Shown one piece after another: positions 51,537 through 62,900 of a stretch of 64,000 nt of DNA. Every line of letters starts with the position of its first letter. Within the stretch, counting starts at the first letter, position 1. The position numbers and the translations under genes are program-made. The notes beneath the pieces are model-generated. The model saw only the letters and a list, made by a program, of their open reading frames with translations, searched no databases and was not told the DNA's origin. Origin of the DNA: Caprella mutica. Its lineage: Eukaryota > Arthropoda > Malacostraca > Amphipoda > Caprellidae. Where the stretch lies: the NCBI GenBank assembly GCA_947561585.1, contig CANNZV010001170.1:1-64000 (forward strand), in the 5' to 3' direction.

Positions 51537-52588
51537 ATTGTTATTAACAAAATCGCATTAAAACATTAAAATGTATTCATTGTTATGAAAATTAAAGAAA
51601 AAACATTTAATTTGTATATATATTTATTTTTGTTCTCTCCACAATGAATATACTTAGGGTAAATTACGAATTATCGATCAATACTAAATCTTCGGTCATA
51701 TAAGAAAAAACAATATAAAAATTGTTATTATTACACAGTGCTATCTAATGATTTTTATATTGTTTTTCTTATTTGTCCGAAGATGTAGTACTGACCAATA
51801 ATTCGTAACTAACCCTAAATTTCTAAAATATTTGTATACAGTTTAGGTAACATATTGCAATTATCAAATTTTAGTAATGAAACCTAGATAATAATTTAGT
51901 GACGTCATGACTGTAAGGAATATCCCAGGCAAGAAGGATTTATTCCTGGGGTATTTCCTTAATAGCCCAGGAATAAATCCATTTTGCCCTGAAAGCTCCA
52001 TTAGTCTGCTATCTGCATGATTAAATAATAACTTTTATTCTAATTGGTATCCATGTTACCTGCAAGTATCATGGATACTAATTAAAATAAAAGTTAGATA
52101 TCAATTATTATATATTTTTTTTATGTGATCGTAAATATGGAACTGTCCGCTAACTTGGAACTTACCCTCTCGATGATGTTAAAATAAAATAGCCCTGTTA
52201 TAATATTAATTCATATTATATGAAGATATCCAATATGCATGAATTTAATTTTCAATAAAGATAAACTTGAAAATTATATTGATTTTTATTTTTTTGATAA
52301 TTATTATTAAAATAAAGGCAAAATTTCATATTTTAAATGAATGAAAAGATACTCTTGAAAGATGGAAATTTGTTCAATACCTTAGTCTCCCATTGAATCA
52401 TTTTCTATGAGCAGACGGTAGAAAATTGTAATTCAATCGAGGGAGGACTGTAATAATTTAAATTCAAATTATAAAGAGGAAGGATGTAGCCCATATTATA
52501 ATAAAATTTAGAGACATTTGGTTTATGCAAATTTAAAATACATTTTAGAAAGATGATGATTGATTATGAATCTACATCATTTTTACGT
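51537..52588. other. Intergenic; short inverted repeats only
   Basis: A pair at 51665-51835 (AATTACGAATTATCGATCAA and the near-inverse TTGACC..TAATTCGTAA) forms a MITE-like foldback of ~170 bp. Another at 51928-51990 pairs CCCAGGCAAGAAGGATTTAT with its inverse. A third at 52040-52100 (GTATCCATG / CATGGATAC) resembles the centre of the MITE at 58232-58480. No gene. Confidence 0.5.
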
Positions 52589-52591
52589 TCT

Positions 52592-52725
52592 GAGTTATCG
52601 GACAGTTCCACATTTTCGATCATATTCATACATGAAAAAAAATCTAATATTTTGATAATTGGTCATTTTATAGAATTAAAAAAAAATTCTTATATGAACG
52701 AAAATAAAGAACTGTCCGATAACTC
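52592..52725. mobile_element. MITE, ends GAGTTATCGGACAGTTC, copy 1
   Basis: GAGTTATCGGACAGTTC and its exact inverse enclose 134 bp with longer imperfect arms (ATTTTCGATCATAT / ATTTTCGTTCATAT). A diverged full copy is in TMTC intron (61262-61432), and single ends occur near 34115 and 52150. Confidence 0.75.
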
Positions 52726-52809
52726 GGAAAATAAATAAAAATAATTGAATATTTAACACCATACAATAAATGAAAGTTTAAATATAGCTATTTAATAGGA
52801 AAATGGGTT

Positions 52810-53243
52810 AAATTCTCAATTCACGTCCCTATTTCATTTAGGGACGTGAACTAGGAAGGGGGTATTTTGAAATTAATATTTTCTTACAATTAAATTTTCT
52901 TTTATCTGATTAAAATATATTGCAATAAAATATATTGCAATAAAAAATAATGTCAGAAAATCTAGTTCCGAGTATCTACATAATTGATACTAAATAGGAA
53001 TACCTATTTGAAATTGAAATTCAGTAAATTGAAAAAAATATTATTCAGAATAAATGAAAGAGATCAATATCATAAGAATTTCGTTTTGAAAAAAAAATCG
53101 ATATTGAACTGACTGTTCGAGATTGGACTAAATATGAAAAGTTCATCAAAGGTGACCAGTTAATAAAAAAAACATAAAATAGGATTTTTACCCCTTCCCA
53201 GTTCGTGTCCCTAAATCAATTAGGGACGAGAACTACGAATTTA
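52810..53243. mobile_element. Element whose inverted arms each contain a hairpin
   Basis: The left arm holds CACGTCCCTATTTC..GGGACGTGAACT followed by AGGAAGGGGGTA; the right arm holds the inverse, TACCCCTTCCCAGTTCG, then GTCCCTAAATCAATTAGGGAC. Each ~65-bp arm thus has its own ~12-bp stem, besides pairing with the other arm. The 300-bp interior is AT-rich. No coding sequence. Confidence 0.65.
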
Positions 53244-53364
53244 CCGAAAAAGTTAGAGATAAAATAATAAAATAATTAGAAAATAAAATAATTTTTTAAA
53301 TCTTGGTATAATATTAATAGGGTTCTATGTAAATTTCACCTCGGTAAGTTCCACCCTAGGTGAA

Positions 53365-53695
53365 TTCCATCCCTGTGACAATGCTCATGGACGAAAAGGG
53401 ACACAAGCACCGGTGGCTGCACTCATGGATGGAAGAAGAAAATGAAGAGGTGATAGTAAATGAAGCCTATACGAGTCTACCTAACACAAAAATTGAAGAC
53501 CTCGTAGTTGAAGAGCATAACCTTAGCGCTATCCTCTAAAACTGCAAGTAGCGTTAAAAAAATGATAAACATGGTAAAAAAAGAAAAAGATGATACACAA
53601 TCCAAATTACTACAGTTCGGGGCCAATGGACGCCACCCCCCTTCTATTCCATTCACCACAGACAGCTTCAGGATAGAGCCCCTGGGGTCTATCTA
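53365..53695 (-). repeat. Dispersed hydrophobic-ORF repeat, copy H
   Basis: The - strand carries AGACCCCAGGGGCTCTATCC, a frame with PLAPNCSNLDC, then [20 protein letters not shown] and [12 protein letters not shown], then the segment that reads PPVLVSLF in copy C. It stops before the 3' third. It is the second-best preserved copy after C. Confidence 0.7.
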
Positions 53696-53825
53696 ATAAG
53701 CTAACTATAGATTCTACAAATTCGAAATAATAACAAAGCTGATTCGAAGACAATTGATCCATATAAAGAATCCAAGTACCTAATTAAGTATTTTTTACTA
53801 TGTAATAGTTTTCATATATCATAAC

Positions 53826-55087
53826 TAGGGTTTTGACAATATTCTTTTGGCTCAAAGAATTATTCTTTATGCTTTTTAGCAATAAAGCATATTTTTTAAA
53901 TAAAGAATATTCTCAAAAAGAAAGAAATATGCTTTTAGCTAATCAAATAGTCCAAGTGACTGCAAATGAAACAAGCTAATTTTTATGTTTTAATTGAATG
54001 ATTTAAGAAATATTAATTTTAAAAGACTAGGTGAGGAAAATACCTTATTGTATCATTGGAACCTATAAGGCGATAATTAATAGTAATAATTTTAATAAGC
54101 AGCTAAAAATTTGACATATCTGGTTTGATGAGCTGCCATTTTGTGTTACGCTTTACCTATTGTAAACGGTTACTATTCATTGATGCGACCCTCCATCAGT
54201 CTGACACTTTTGCAGTTTATTTCTGATTGAACATCAAAATATATGTATATCGTGGGGCGCGCTACCCCCTCGAACCCCACCCTGCCAGGTCATTAAAAAA
54301 TCATGAAGTGTGCAGTTCAACAAACTAGCGGATACAACAAACTACATTAAATCGAATGAGGAAATGCATCATACAAATTAGTTAATATTAGAAATAAAGT
54401 AAATTAAGAGAGGAATATAAAATTAAAAATGAAAAAAAATATTGTATTAGTTAGATTGTTATATCTATAGTGCATATTTATTTAATATTTTAAATTTTAA
54501 TCAAAAATAAAACGAGAAATATAACCGGAAGATGTAACTGTCGGACTAATGGCACGTCCCCATTGTAAACGGTGCTAGGACGTTTCGTTACTATAGGACG
54601 ATTTGTTACCAGATTTTTGTTCCCAGACGAACCTTATTTTTTAATTTGAAACGAGTTAAGACTACAAATTATTGCAGATAACAGACGTAGAATTATTTTC
54701 GCGAATTTAAAACAAGCTATGATCATCAAATGTATTAAATGTTATATTTCTTTATTGTACAAGTTATTGTCTAAAACTGTTATTATTTTGGTTACCTCAT
54801 ACAGAACAAACTGTCTCAATTTGACATTGTTTCCTACCCTGCCTTTTATATAAACATACCATCAATGAAAACTCTCAATTACAATTAGTCTTATTTCAAA
54901 GAAATTAGAACATATAAAGCTAACTAGAACGCATATCATTGAGCATAAAAAGCTAACCTGAACGCATAAAAGGCATATTTTAAGCATAAAAAACATATTT
55001 TAAGCATAAAAAGAATATTTTAAGGCATACAAAGCATATATATAAAGCATAAAAGCATATTTCATGAAGAATATTGTCATAACCCTA
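53826..55087. mobile_element. 1.26-kb element, ends TAGGGTTTTGACAATATTCT
   Basis: TAGGGTTTTGACAATATTCT and the inverse of TAGGGTTATGACAATATTCT close the element; sub-terminal copies of AAGCATA(T) with short A/T spacers follow on each side. Inside, 54220-54345 carries the dispersed core also found at 7170-7200 and 33600-33710 (CATGAAGTGTGCAGTTCAAC). Same family as 51375-51536. No transposase frame. Confidence 0.65.
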
Positions 55088-55765
55088 ATCATATCATTTT
55101 TCCTATCTAGAGAACTGTTCATTTTAAAACACTATTTTAATTGGTATGTATGTACGAGAGATACCTACCAATTAAGTAATCGTACTTTTTCTTATAGTGA
55201 ATATTAGAGAGAGTGAAAGTTGAATGTGAATATTTATTATATAATTAATTAATTGTGAACAGAATACTTGATCGATCTTCAAATTTCATAATTTCCATCA
55301 GGCTTTAGATTCCTGATGGGATGATTCCGGAATCTAAAATTATTGACATTTAGTTAATTGCTAATATGTTCCTAGCTTACACAAGAAAAGCTTACAGAGA
55401 CCAAATTCATTAAGGGATATTAAAAACTAGGCTTCACTTTCAAATTTATTACTTGATATATGTATTTGGTTTGGTTATTGATAAAAGGACATTGAAGATA
55501 TCTATAGGATCAGCAGACAACAATCTTAGAGCAGAGTAGAGAGAAGAGAACTCTGATGGTGAGTGACAACAGCTACCCATAGAGGAGCTTATGGAGGGCA
55601 ATAGAAAATTAGGTAGGGTATCCACTAAGCCATAGAAGATTAAGTTGCGACCCACTTGGTTTTCTATGGCCCCACCATAATTAACTCCATGGTTATAGAC
55701 ATCTTAGAATAAGGGACACGGACAGTAAGGGGTGAACATGTCCAGAACAGGATACTTTAGGGACT
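55088..55765. other. Intergenic; decayed inverted pieces
   Basis: 55295-55345 pairs TTTAGATTCC and GGAATCTAAA around CTGATGGGATGA. 55610-55690 (CCATAGAAGATTAAG, CTATGGCCCCACCATAA) resembles 56520-56590, so both may be remnants of one MITE family. No gene. Confidence 0.4.
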
Positions 55766-55774
55766 CAATATTAT

Positions 55775-55895
55775 TGATGCACTCAAGTGAGTAAAACTAA
55801 CTAAGTGTATCACAGTGATGCACTCAAGTGAGTAAAACTAACTAAGTGTATCACAGTGATGCACTAAAGTGAGTAAAACTAACAAAAGTGTGTCA
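55775..55895 (+). repeat. 41-bp tandem repeat, 3 copies
   Basis: Three copies contain GATGCACTCAAGTGAGTAAA and CTAAGTGTATCACAGT. A loosely related sequence (GATGCACTTTAGTGCGTCAC) lies near 59698, just downstream of TMTC. Confidence 0.85.
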
Positions 55896-56749
55896 CAGTA
55901 ATATCAAATTGATGCACTCGAGTGTGTCGAAGCAATATTTTAGACCCAAAAGTTTCTAGTTTTGGGCAGATGGAATGCTTCAGGTAGAACTTATTGTACA
56001 GGCTTGGTAAAAAACAGTTTATATATATTCACTATTTATTATCTTTAATTGGTTGATAAGAAGCTGTGGGATAAAGAATTCAAACACATTTCAAATAAAT
56101 TAACAGTTTAAATACAATATTGCACCAATATGGTACCGATACCATTGTTCAGTTTCAATGCCTGGTTATCGTTAAGTTTTTTAAAACAGTTTAAGAATAA
56201 AAAAAAGAAAAGTTTCAGAACAAGTTTTAATAAAGGTATCGAAACCATATTGAACTGGTAAGAAATTTACTTCAAGTACCCAACCCGCAAGTTTTACGGG
56301 GTTTCGGGGTCTCTAGGTTTCGGAATGAAATCTTTGCCACTTTAACGATCTCACTCAGCCTGTTTAAAAGTTACAGACACTTATTTATAGACGATACAGG
56401 AGTTAACGCTCACGATACATAAAAGGGATTTTATTTGCTGGTTAGGGACCTATTTCATAGTTAATTACAGCATTTGTTATACCAACATTTTAACCACATT
56501 GTCAAAGAACACTATCCAAAGAGAAGGTTATGGTTCGCCATAGAAGATTGAGATTGGATCTCCTATGGCCCTACCATAACTTTCTTAGCTTTTGATGGAA
56601 GTAACGCAACAGGCTGTTACTTCCTCGTTATTAGATATAATAGCACCAATACGACATTTGACACGATTATAAAATCTTATTCGGGACTCTAAGTAGCGGG
56701 AATGTAGTCTAGACTTAGGGACAAACCTTTAAAATATTATCATAAAATA

Positions 56750-56909
56750 GGGCAAGTACACCAAATAGGACCAAATTTCTTAAGATGTTCCGTTGATATT
56801 GAACTTTAGATGAATGACGAGACCGTTTCTAAGAAACTATTTCAGGTGATCTAACGATTCACAGTTAGAATGTCCTAAGTGAACTTTGTCCTTATTGGTG
56901 TATTTGCCC
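56750..56909. mobile_element. MITE, ends GGGCAAGTACACCAAATAGG
   Basis: GGGCAAGTACACCAAATAGG and the inverse of GGGCAAATACACCAATAAGG enclose 160 bp. Non-coding, no clear target duplication. 55896-56749 otherwise shows no feature beyond the CCATAGAAGATTG remnant near 56540. Confidence 0.7.
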
Positions 56910-57486
56910 CATCAATATCAATATATATACTCGTCTAACCAACTCAATTTCATCCTAAACTCAATTTCAGTAAAATTTAAAAAATTCAAACATTTTCTAG
57001 ATTAAGTTTCTGATGACAATGAACGGTTAGATGAGAATCTTCAAATTGGGGAAGGTGTATGCAATCTTATATGCATATATTAGGTTTTTTACCGATCAAA
57101 TACTTAAACATTAAAGGATGGAGCGTTGAAACCATTCTTAGAAATTATAATTCTAACAGTCAATTTTGTTGTCACACAACAGGAGTGTTTTAATTCTCAA
57201 CAACTTTTAGTGGAATTGAAAAATCTCATGTGTAAGATTTTAATAAAAATCTAGGCAGAACCTAGATTTCTGGAGGTTTGGTAGGTCCGTCAAACTTTTA
57301 CAGGGGACGCTTCTTAATTTTCACGTCTCTGTTTATTTATTTAGCTAGCTTTATTTCTAGGCTTGACTCGGACATTTTTTCAGAGTTTCTTCAAGTGTTG
57401 ACTCAATATTTGACAATTAGAAAAATAATTTTCAAAAAAGTGTTCAACCGCTCCACCGTAGTTAACAAAGTACGGGGAAGAGGAAG

Positions 57487-57575
57487 GTAGATTCATCTGT
57501 TCAGAAGGTAGATTCATCTGTTCAGAAGGTAGATTCATCTGTTCAGAAGGTAGATTCATCTGTTCAGAAGGTAGA
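57487..57575 (+). repeat. 22-bp tandem repeat, about 4 copies
   Basis: The unit is AGGTAGATTCATCTGTTCAG plus two bases, followed by degenerate AGGTAGAA pieces. It abuts an unassigned 70-codon frame with no family resemblance. Confidence 0.85.
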
Positions 57576-57900
57576 AAAGGTAGAACGAGGTAGACAAGAT
57601 GGTTAGATGATTACGACCCTATTTGTCAAGGGAACTCTTCAAGCAAAACCCTTAATGGTACTATACGATATTATTTAAATAAATACTTTCTTCAATATGA
57701 AACAAATAAAGTGAACCATTGAGCAAAGAATCTAAATAGAAATGAACAACCATATGGAAAACAAAGAATATCCCTTCATATTTTCAACATTAAAATATCT
57801 CCGGGATTTAATGCATATCAATAACTACATATAAAATATTCATACTCTATGTACATAAATTGAAGTTTACCGTTAGTAAAACAACACACAAAATGACACA

Positions 57901-57986
57901 GTAGGTATTAAGCACATGTGCATTAAATCGTCTAGCATGTAATTGAAAATTACTCAAATAAAGCACATGTGCTTAATATCTACCAT
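57901..57986. mobile_element. 86-bp foldback with GCACATGTGC in both arms
   Basis: GTAGGTATTAAGCACATGTG on the left and the inverse GTAGATATTAAGCACATGTG on the right. It may be a very short MITE. 57576-57900 and 57987-58227 show nothing else. Confidence 0.5.
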
Positions 57987-58231
57987 GCCTCTCAGTGTAG
58001 TTAAAACAAAGTCTACTTATTTAACCAGTATATCACATTTTCACCACAATACACGCACATTATCCTTTACTATGTTTAGAGGAATATATATATATATCAA
58101 GTATATATCAATACCCAGAAGAGTTACACGAACTAGCCTAATTGTTTTTCATGTGAAAACTACAGTGTCATCAACACTATTTCTTCCTATTTATTCAGGC
58201 ACGAGTAATCAATAACAAAAAAGATTCTTAA

Positions 58232-58480
58232 GGGCCGTACACACGCAGAATTTTTTAAGACTTTCCACAAGACTTTTTGCTAAGCTCCTCCTACTTTTTC
58301 AAAAATATTTCAATTATATATATAAATTTTTATTTTATTTTAGTTGATATCCATGATACTTGCTGGTATCATGGATACATCCTTTTTTTATATAATTGAA
58401 ATGTTTTGTAGAAAAAGTAGGAGGAGCTTAGTAAAAAAATCTGGTGGAAAGACTTAAAAAAATCTGCGTGTGTATGGCCC
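58232..58480. mobile_element. MITE, ~75-bp inverted arms starting GGGCCGTACACACGCAG
   Basis: Long inverted arms include GGGCCGTACACACGCAG, TTAAGACTTTCCAC and CTAAGCTCCTCCTACTTTTT, meeting in a central palindrome (GTATCATGGATAC). TTAA precedes the left end (58228-58231); the right flank reads TTTA. A half copy with AAAAAGTAGGAGGAGCTTAG and GTGTGTACGGCCC lies at about 32695-32772 in FBXL16 intron 1. Confidence 0.8.
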
Positions 58481-58489
58481 CTTTACAAA

Positions 58490-59819
58490 TAAATCATACA
58501 GGCTGAAAACTAAAATTTTTCATTCAAATGAAATTGATTATACGTAGGTAAACTACGTATAATTTTATATTTCAAACTAGTCGTGCAAGAAAAATTGTGC
58601 ATTAAAATAGAACTTACAAAATAGTAATAACTATAAAACTTATTAAGTAATTCAGAATAAATAGACAACTTGAGCAATATTTTAATAGAATTTATTCTTA
58701 ATATAAAATACTGATGAAGTTCTTACATACTTTAGTTCCATTTTAATAACTTTATAAAGAATTTTCAATCTATGAGAACTTAAATTAATGTTCGAATTGA
58801 GCTGAGACTGAGCTGTGGGAGGAGCTACGTTAGTGGGAGGAGCTTCGTTATGGCACATTTACGGGGGGTTACTGTCCCTTATATAGCAATGTTAATCAAT
58901 GATATGTTAGAAGTATTTACAATACCAGAGCTAAGTCCAAAAACATCCCGGTAAATCAAAATTCGAAAAACCGAATATTCCCTTTTCCGCAAATTAAAAA
59001 AGATCAGAATTTTGGAATTCGTAAATACCGGAAATTTTCAAAATCAACCAATTCAGTGTTTGTCTGAGAGATGAATCTTCCCTAAGTGTAGTTGTAGTGA
59101 TAGATAATTGACTATGGATCTCTAAAAGGAATACCATGGGCCTACAAACATTCTGCAAAAATTCTTCAAGGGATTCAGCCAAGATTTCCTCTTCGTCAAC
59201 AGAACTAAAACCGCTCTCACCTAAATCTAGATGACGAATCAATATCACAGCCACAAATAAATTGAAAAGAAACGAGTTGTTACCATTTGTATCTTCATGT
59301 TTTGAGATAGAAATGCGTATAAAAGTTAGGTAACCATTTTTACAGAACACATCAATATATACAGTCAACAAATGAAGTGTTGTTGGTTTTTGTAGGAAAA
59401 TAGTTATCAAAAATTAAGATGTTTCCAGTTGGTGTAGCTTCTCTCAGTCAATAATCACCATTCGATCTCAATTTTGCTGTTAGTCGTCATGAGAAAAAAT
59501 ATAATCTACAAACGATTAGTTATATTATGGTAAAAAAGAACAGTTAATAACGATAAAAATTATTCAACTGTTTCTTATGATAACTAACAGCAAGATTGAA
59601 GTACTTTTCAGTTAAAAATCGCAAAGGAGCTACAATCGTGTATATATTGACAAATGCCTAAAACAAGACACTAAAGTGTCTCCAATATATATGTTTCGAT
59701 GCACTTTAGTGCGTCACAGTAATTGAACGTGACAGAGTTATACACTTCAGTTCATCACAACGATACATAAGTCTTGTTTTGTAGTGTTTCAGTTCGAAAC
59801 AGTAATTCTTCACCATGTT
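58490..59819. other. Region downstream of TMTC; no gene supported
   Basis: A short palindrome TTATACGTAGG..CTACGTATAA lies near 58540. A 138-codon - strand frame (58994-59410) includes an acidic LDLGESGFSSVDEEEILAE-like stretch, but no splice signals or family match support it; it could be TMTC 3' UTR. MITE-like inverted pieces with AACAGTTAATAACG occur near 59540-59590. Confidence 0.4.
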
Positions 59820-59975
59820 TTAGGACTTGGCGAGTGCCTCAATTTTTCTGAGATTGAGAAGCGTCTGTTCGTCACCAGGAGAAAGGCGCAAAGCTTCTAA
59901 GTAATGGCGCTTTGCATCCGCCACCCTACCCAAAAGGTGCAAACTGGCTCCTAGATTTCGCTGACTGGCAGCATC
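59820..59975 (-). CDS. TMTC2: TMTC last exon (C-terminal TPR and stop)
   Basis: The acceptor is GTTTTTTCCAG; it encodes DAASQRNLGASLHLLGRV, then a helix with YLEALRLSPGDE and NLRKIEALAKS, with TAA at 59822-59820. This equals the last TPR of TMTC2 and the short C-terminal helix after it. The intron on its 5' side (59976-60194) is 219 bp. Confidence 0.9.
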   Translation of the reverse strand, partial: DAASQRNLGASLHLLGRVADAKRHYLEALRLSPGDEQTLLNLRKIEALAKS

Positions 59976-62900
59976 CTGGAAAAAACGCAAATAGAATCAG
60001 TTGGTTTTCACGAAAAGAAATTGTGCGTATCAAGTTTGTTTTTAAAAAACTTAACATACAAAGTCAATATGAAAACTGACCATATAAATTTGTCAATCTC
60101 AAGTAGAATCTAACAATATTATCTACTGAAATAAACTATCAATTTCTGCAAATCGAAACTACTCAACAAGCTGGTAATGAAATGATTTGGGTACCTGAGG
60201 GTCCAACTGAACAGCAAGCTGGTAATATTTCAAGGCCACCTTGTTATTCCCTGCTAATCGCAGAGCAGTTGCCGTGTTGAAAGCTGTGACTGCATCAGAG
60301 CCATCTAGTGACGAGGCTCTCAACCACATCTGAACAGCTTCGGTGAATTTGTTCTGCTCCAGAAGCAGCTGACCTGAAGTAGAATGGAGAAAAGAAGGAA
60401 TAAGTTAAACTAGTAGAGATAGATTTGGAAACTAGGATTAAAAATCCATAAAAGAATAGGTGTGGAAACAAGGATTAAAGAAAAAACAAAGATAGGTGTG
60501 GAAACAAGGATTAAAAAAGCAAAGATAGGTGTAGAAACAAGGATTAAAAAAGCAAAGATAGGTGTGGAAACAAGGATTAAAAAAGCAAAGATAGGTGTGG
60601 AAACAAGGATTAAAAAAGCAAAGATAGGTGTGGAAACAAGGATTAAAAAAGCAAAGATAGGTGTGGAAACAAGGATTAAAAAAGCAAAGATAGGTGTGGA
60701 AACAAGGATTAAAAAAGCTATAAGATAGGTGTGGAAACAAGGATAAAAAAGAAAAGATAGGTGTGGAAACAAGGATTAAAAAAGCTAAGATAGGTGTGGA
60801 AACAAGGATTAAAAAAGCAAAGATAGGTGTGGAAACAAGGATTTTTAAAAAGAAAAAATAGGTGTGGAAACTAGAATTTATAAAAAAAAAACATATGGTA
60901 GGTATTGAAACTAGAATTAAAAAAAATAAATATAAGTGTGGAAATTAGAATTAAAATAAAAATAAGTTGAAAACTAGGTTTAATAAAAATAAAGATAGGA
61001 GTGGAAACTAATACTTTTTGAACTAGTATACTAATGAGTGACAGAACTAGTCTTGCATGGAGCTATTGAAAATTGCTAAGAAACTGAATCTTGGAGTTAG
61101 CCATCAATTTCATTTCACAAAATTTGAAGTCAAAGATCTCACCTAAGAGTTTATGCGGATGTGGATCAGTAGATGAAACGGACACAGCTTTTCTAAGCCA
61201 AGCCTCTGCCTCTTCGATGTCTTTGCTTGATGTGGCCTGGTGAAGAACAAATAGGCTGAGTAAGTTAAGGGTTAATGGACAGTGCCACATTTTCGATTAT
61301 GCAAGAAAAATGTGAATAATATTTATTATTCAATTTTTTTTTTGGAATCCATTATATTAACAATAACAATTATATTTTTTCTTCACATGATCGAATATGT
61401 AGAACTGTCCAATAACTAGAAACTTAGCCTAGGTATTTACATCATAATTATGTTGCTAGGAAAAAACGAATAGAGTTTATAAACATATAACATATTTGAA
61501 ATTGTGCGAATTTATTTTGAATGTAGTCAGATATGCAGGAGTTTCAGCAGGAAAATTTCCAAATCTTTCCTAAGATTATAAAAGAATAGACGTCTATAAG
61601 CTTAGTTCACACTATCAACATTTGCTCTTTACTCATATTATTTTGGTGAGTGCTGTACATAGAAATAAGAAATAGATTCAAGTCTGAGTGAAATACTTTT
61701 AGTCACTGAAGAATTAATCTAAATTCTGAAATTTTGTTTTCCGTTTTCTGTAAACATTTTATCAGGTTTCAAATTTTAATTCATTTTTAGTGAATTTGTT
61801 CATTATTGTAAGAGAAGGATATCATATTACCCAATCAAAAATAGAGGGACGTTCATGAAATAATTAATTTGTAGTGCATATTATTATATACTTTAATTAA
61901 TTAGTTGATGTAGACTGTACAGGTTTCTTTTTGTAAACTATATTAAGTGTTTTATTTAAATTAAGTTGTTCATCGAAAGCTTCAGATTTGTGTGTATAAC
62001 TATTCTATTTTTTATTTTCACTTTTGATAAAGTTTTTCATTGATTAAAAAAAAATAATTCATTCATATAAATAGAGTCTTAACGATGAAAGGAAAAACAA
62101 AAACAATTTCAATCAAAGTTCTCCACCAATAGTACTGTCTAGAATTGAAAAACCATAGTATTCTTATATTGTAAATAATATTCACTTTGGTATTGACGAA
62201 GTATATACTAATAACTTGGATATATACGGCATGAGTGCACATAGCATACTAATTCTTTTAGGACTTCATGTTGACTTACATTATTCTTTAAGAAGCTAGA
62301 GTAGGCTATCATGGTTGGCACATGATGAGGATGGGCCGCTAGGATCTTCCTGAGGATGTCCTTAGCCTGGTCCATGTCCCCTACCGCCAGGTGTGCTTCT
62401 CCGAGCAGCGTCAACAGACTGTGGACTGGGTACCCTGGAGGTGCAGTTGCTATGGCAATGGATAGCTCCTCGATAGATTTATCTAATGAGATAGAAATGA
62501 AACATAAGAACCGAATATAAAACGAAATTGCCTTCAAGAATACTACCTTATTATTGTTAATAATACTTGTTGATAACAAAACAAGTTAATATTATTCGAA
62601 TGAAGCGTTAAATTGAAAACTCTCTACTTTATAATAAATTATTTTAGGAAATTACACAAACTACTGACAAGGATGGATAGAATAGAACTCTGACGTCACA
62701 GGAACAAATCTCTTAAACCTGCGTTTGTATTAAATAGTTGATACGTATATTTGCAAAACATCGGCTGGAACGACATTGAATAAGGACGACGTTAAAATGA
62801 AAAATACAAGGTACTTTGAAGAAGCAATCAGACAGGCAAGTGGCTTTATAGCAAAACCACTAATTAACCATTACAAGATTGCTCTTGAATGTAAATATAA

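Noticed and set aside
58994..59410. 138-codon - strand frame with an acidic segment
   Set aside because: No acceptor or donor supports it, no family match; it lies after the TMTC stop and may be 3' UTR.
60410..60772. Frames with an 11-residue repeat on both strands
   Set aside because: 33-bp intronic minisatellite; flanking TMTC exons are read in another phase and splice around it.
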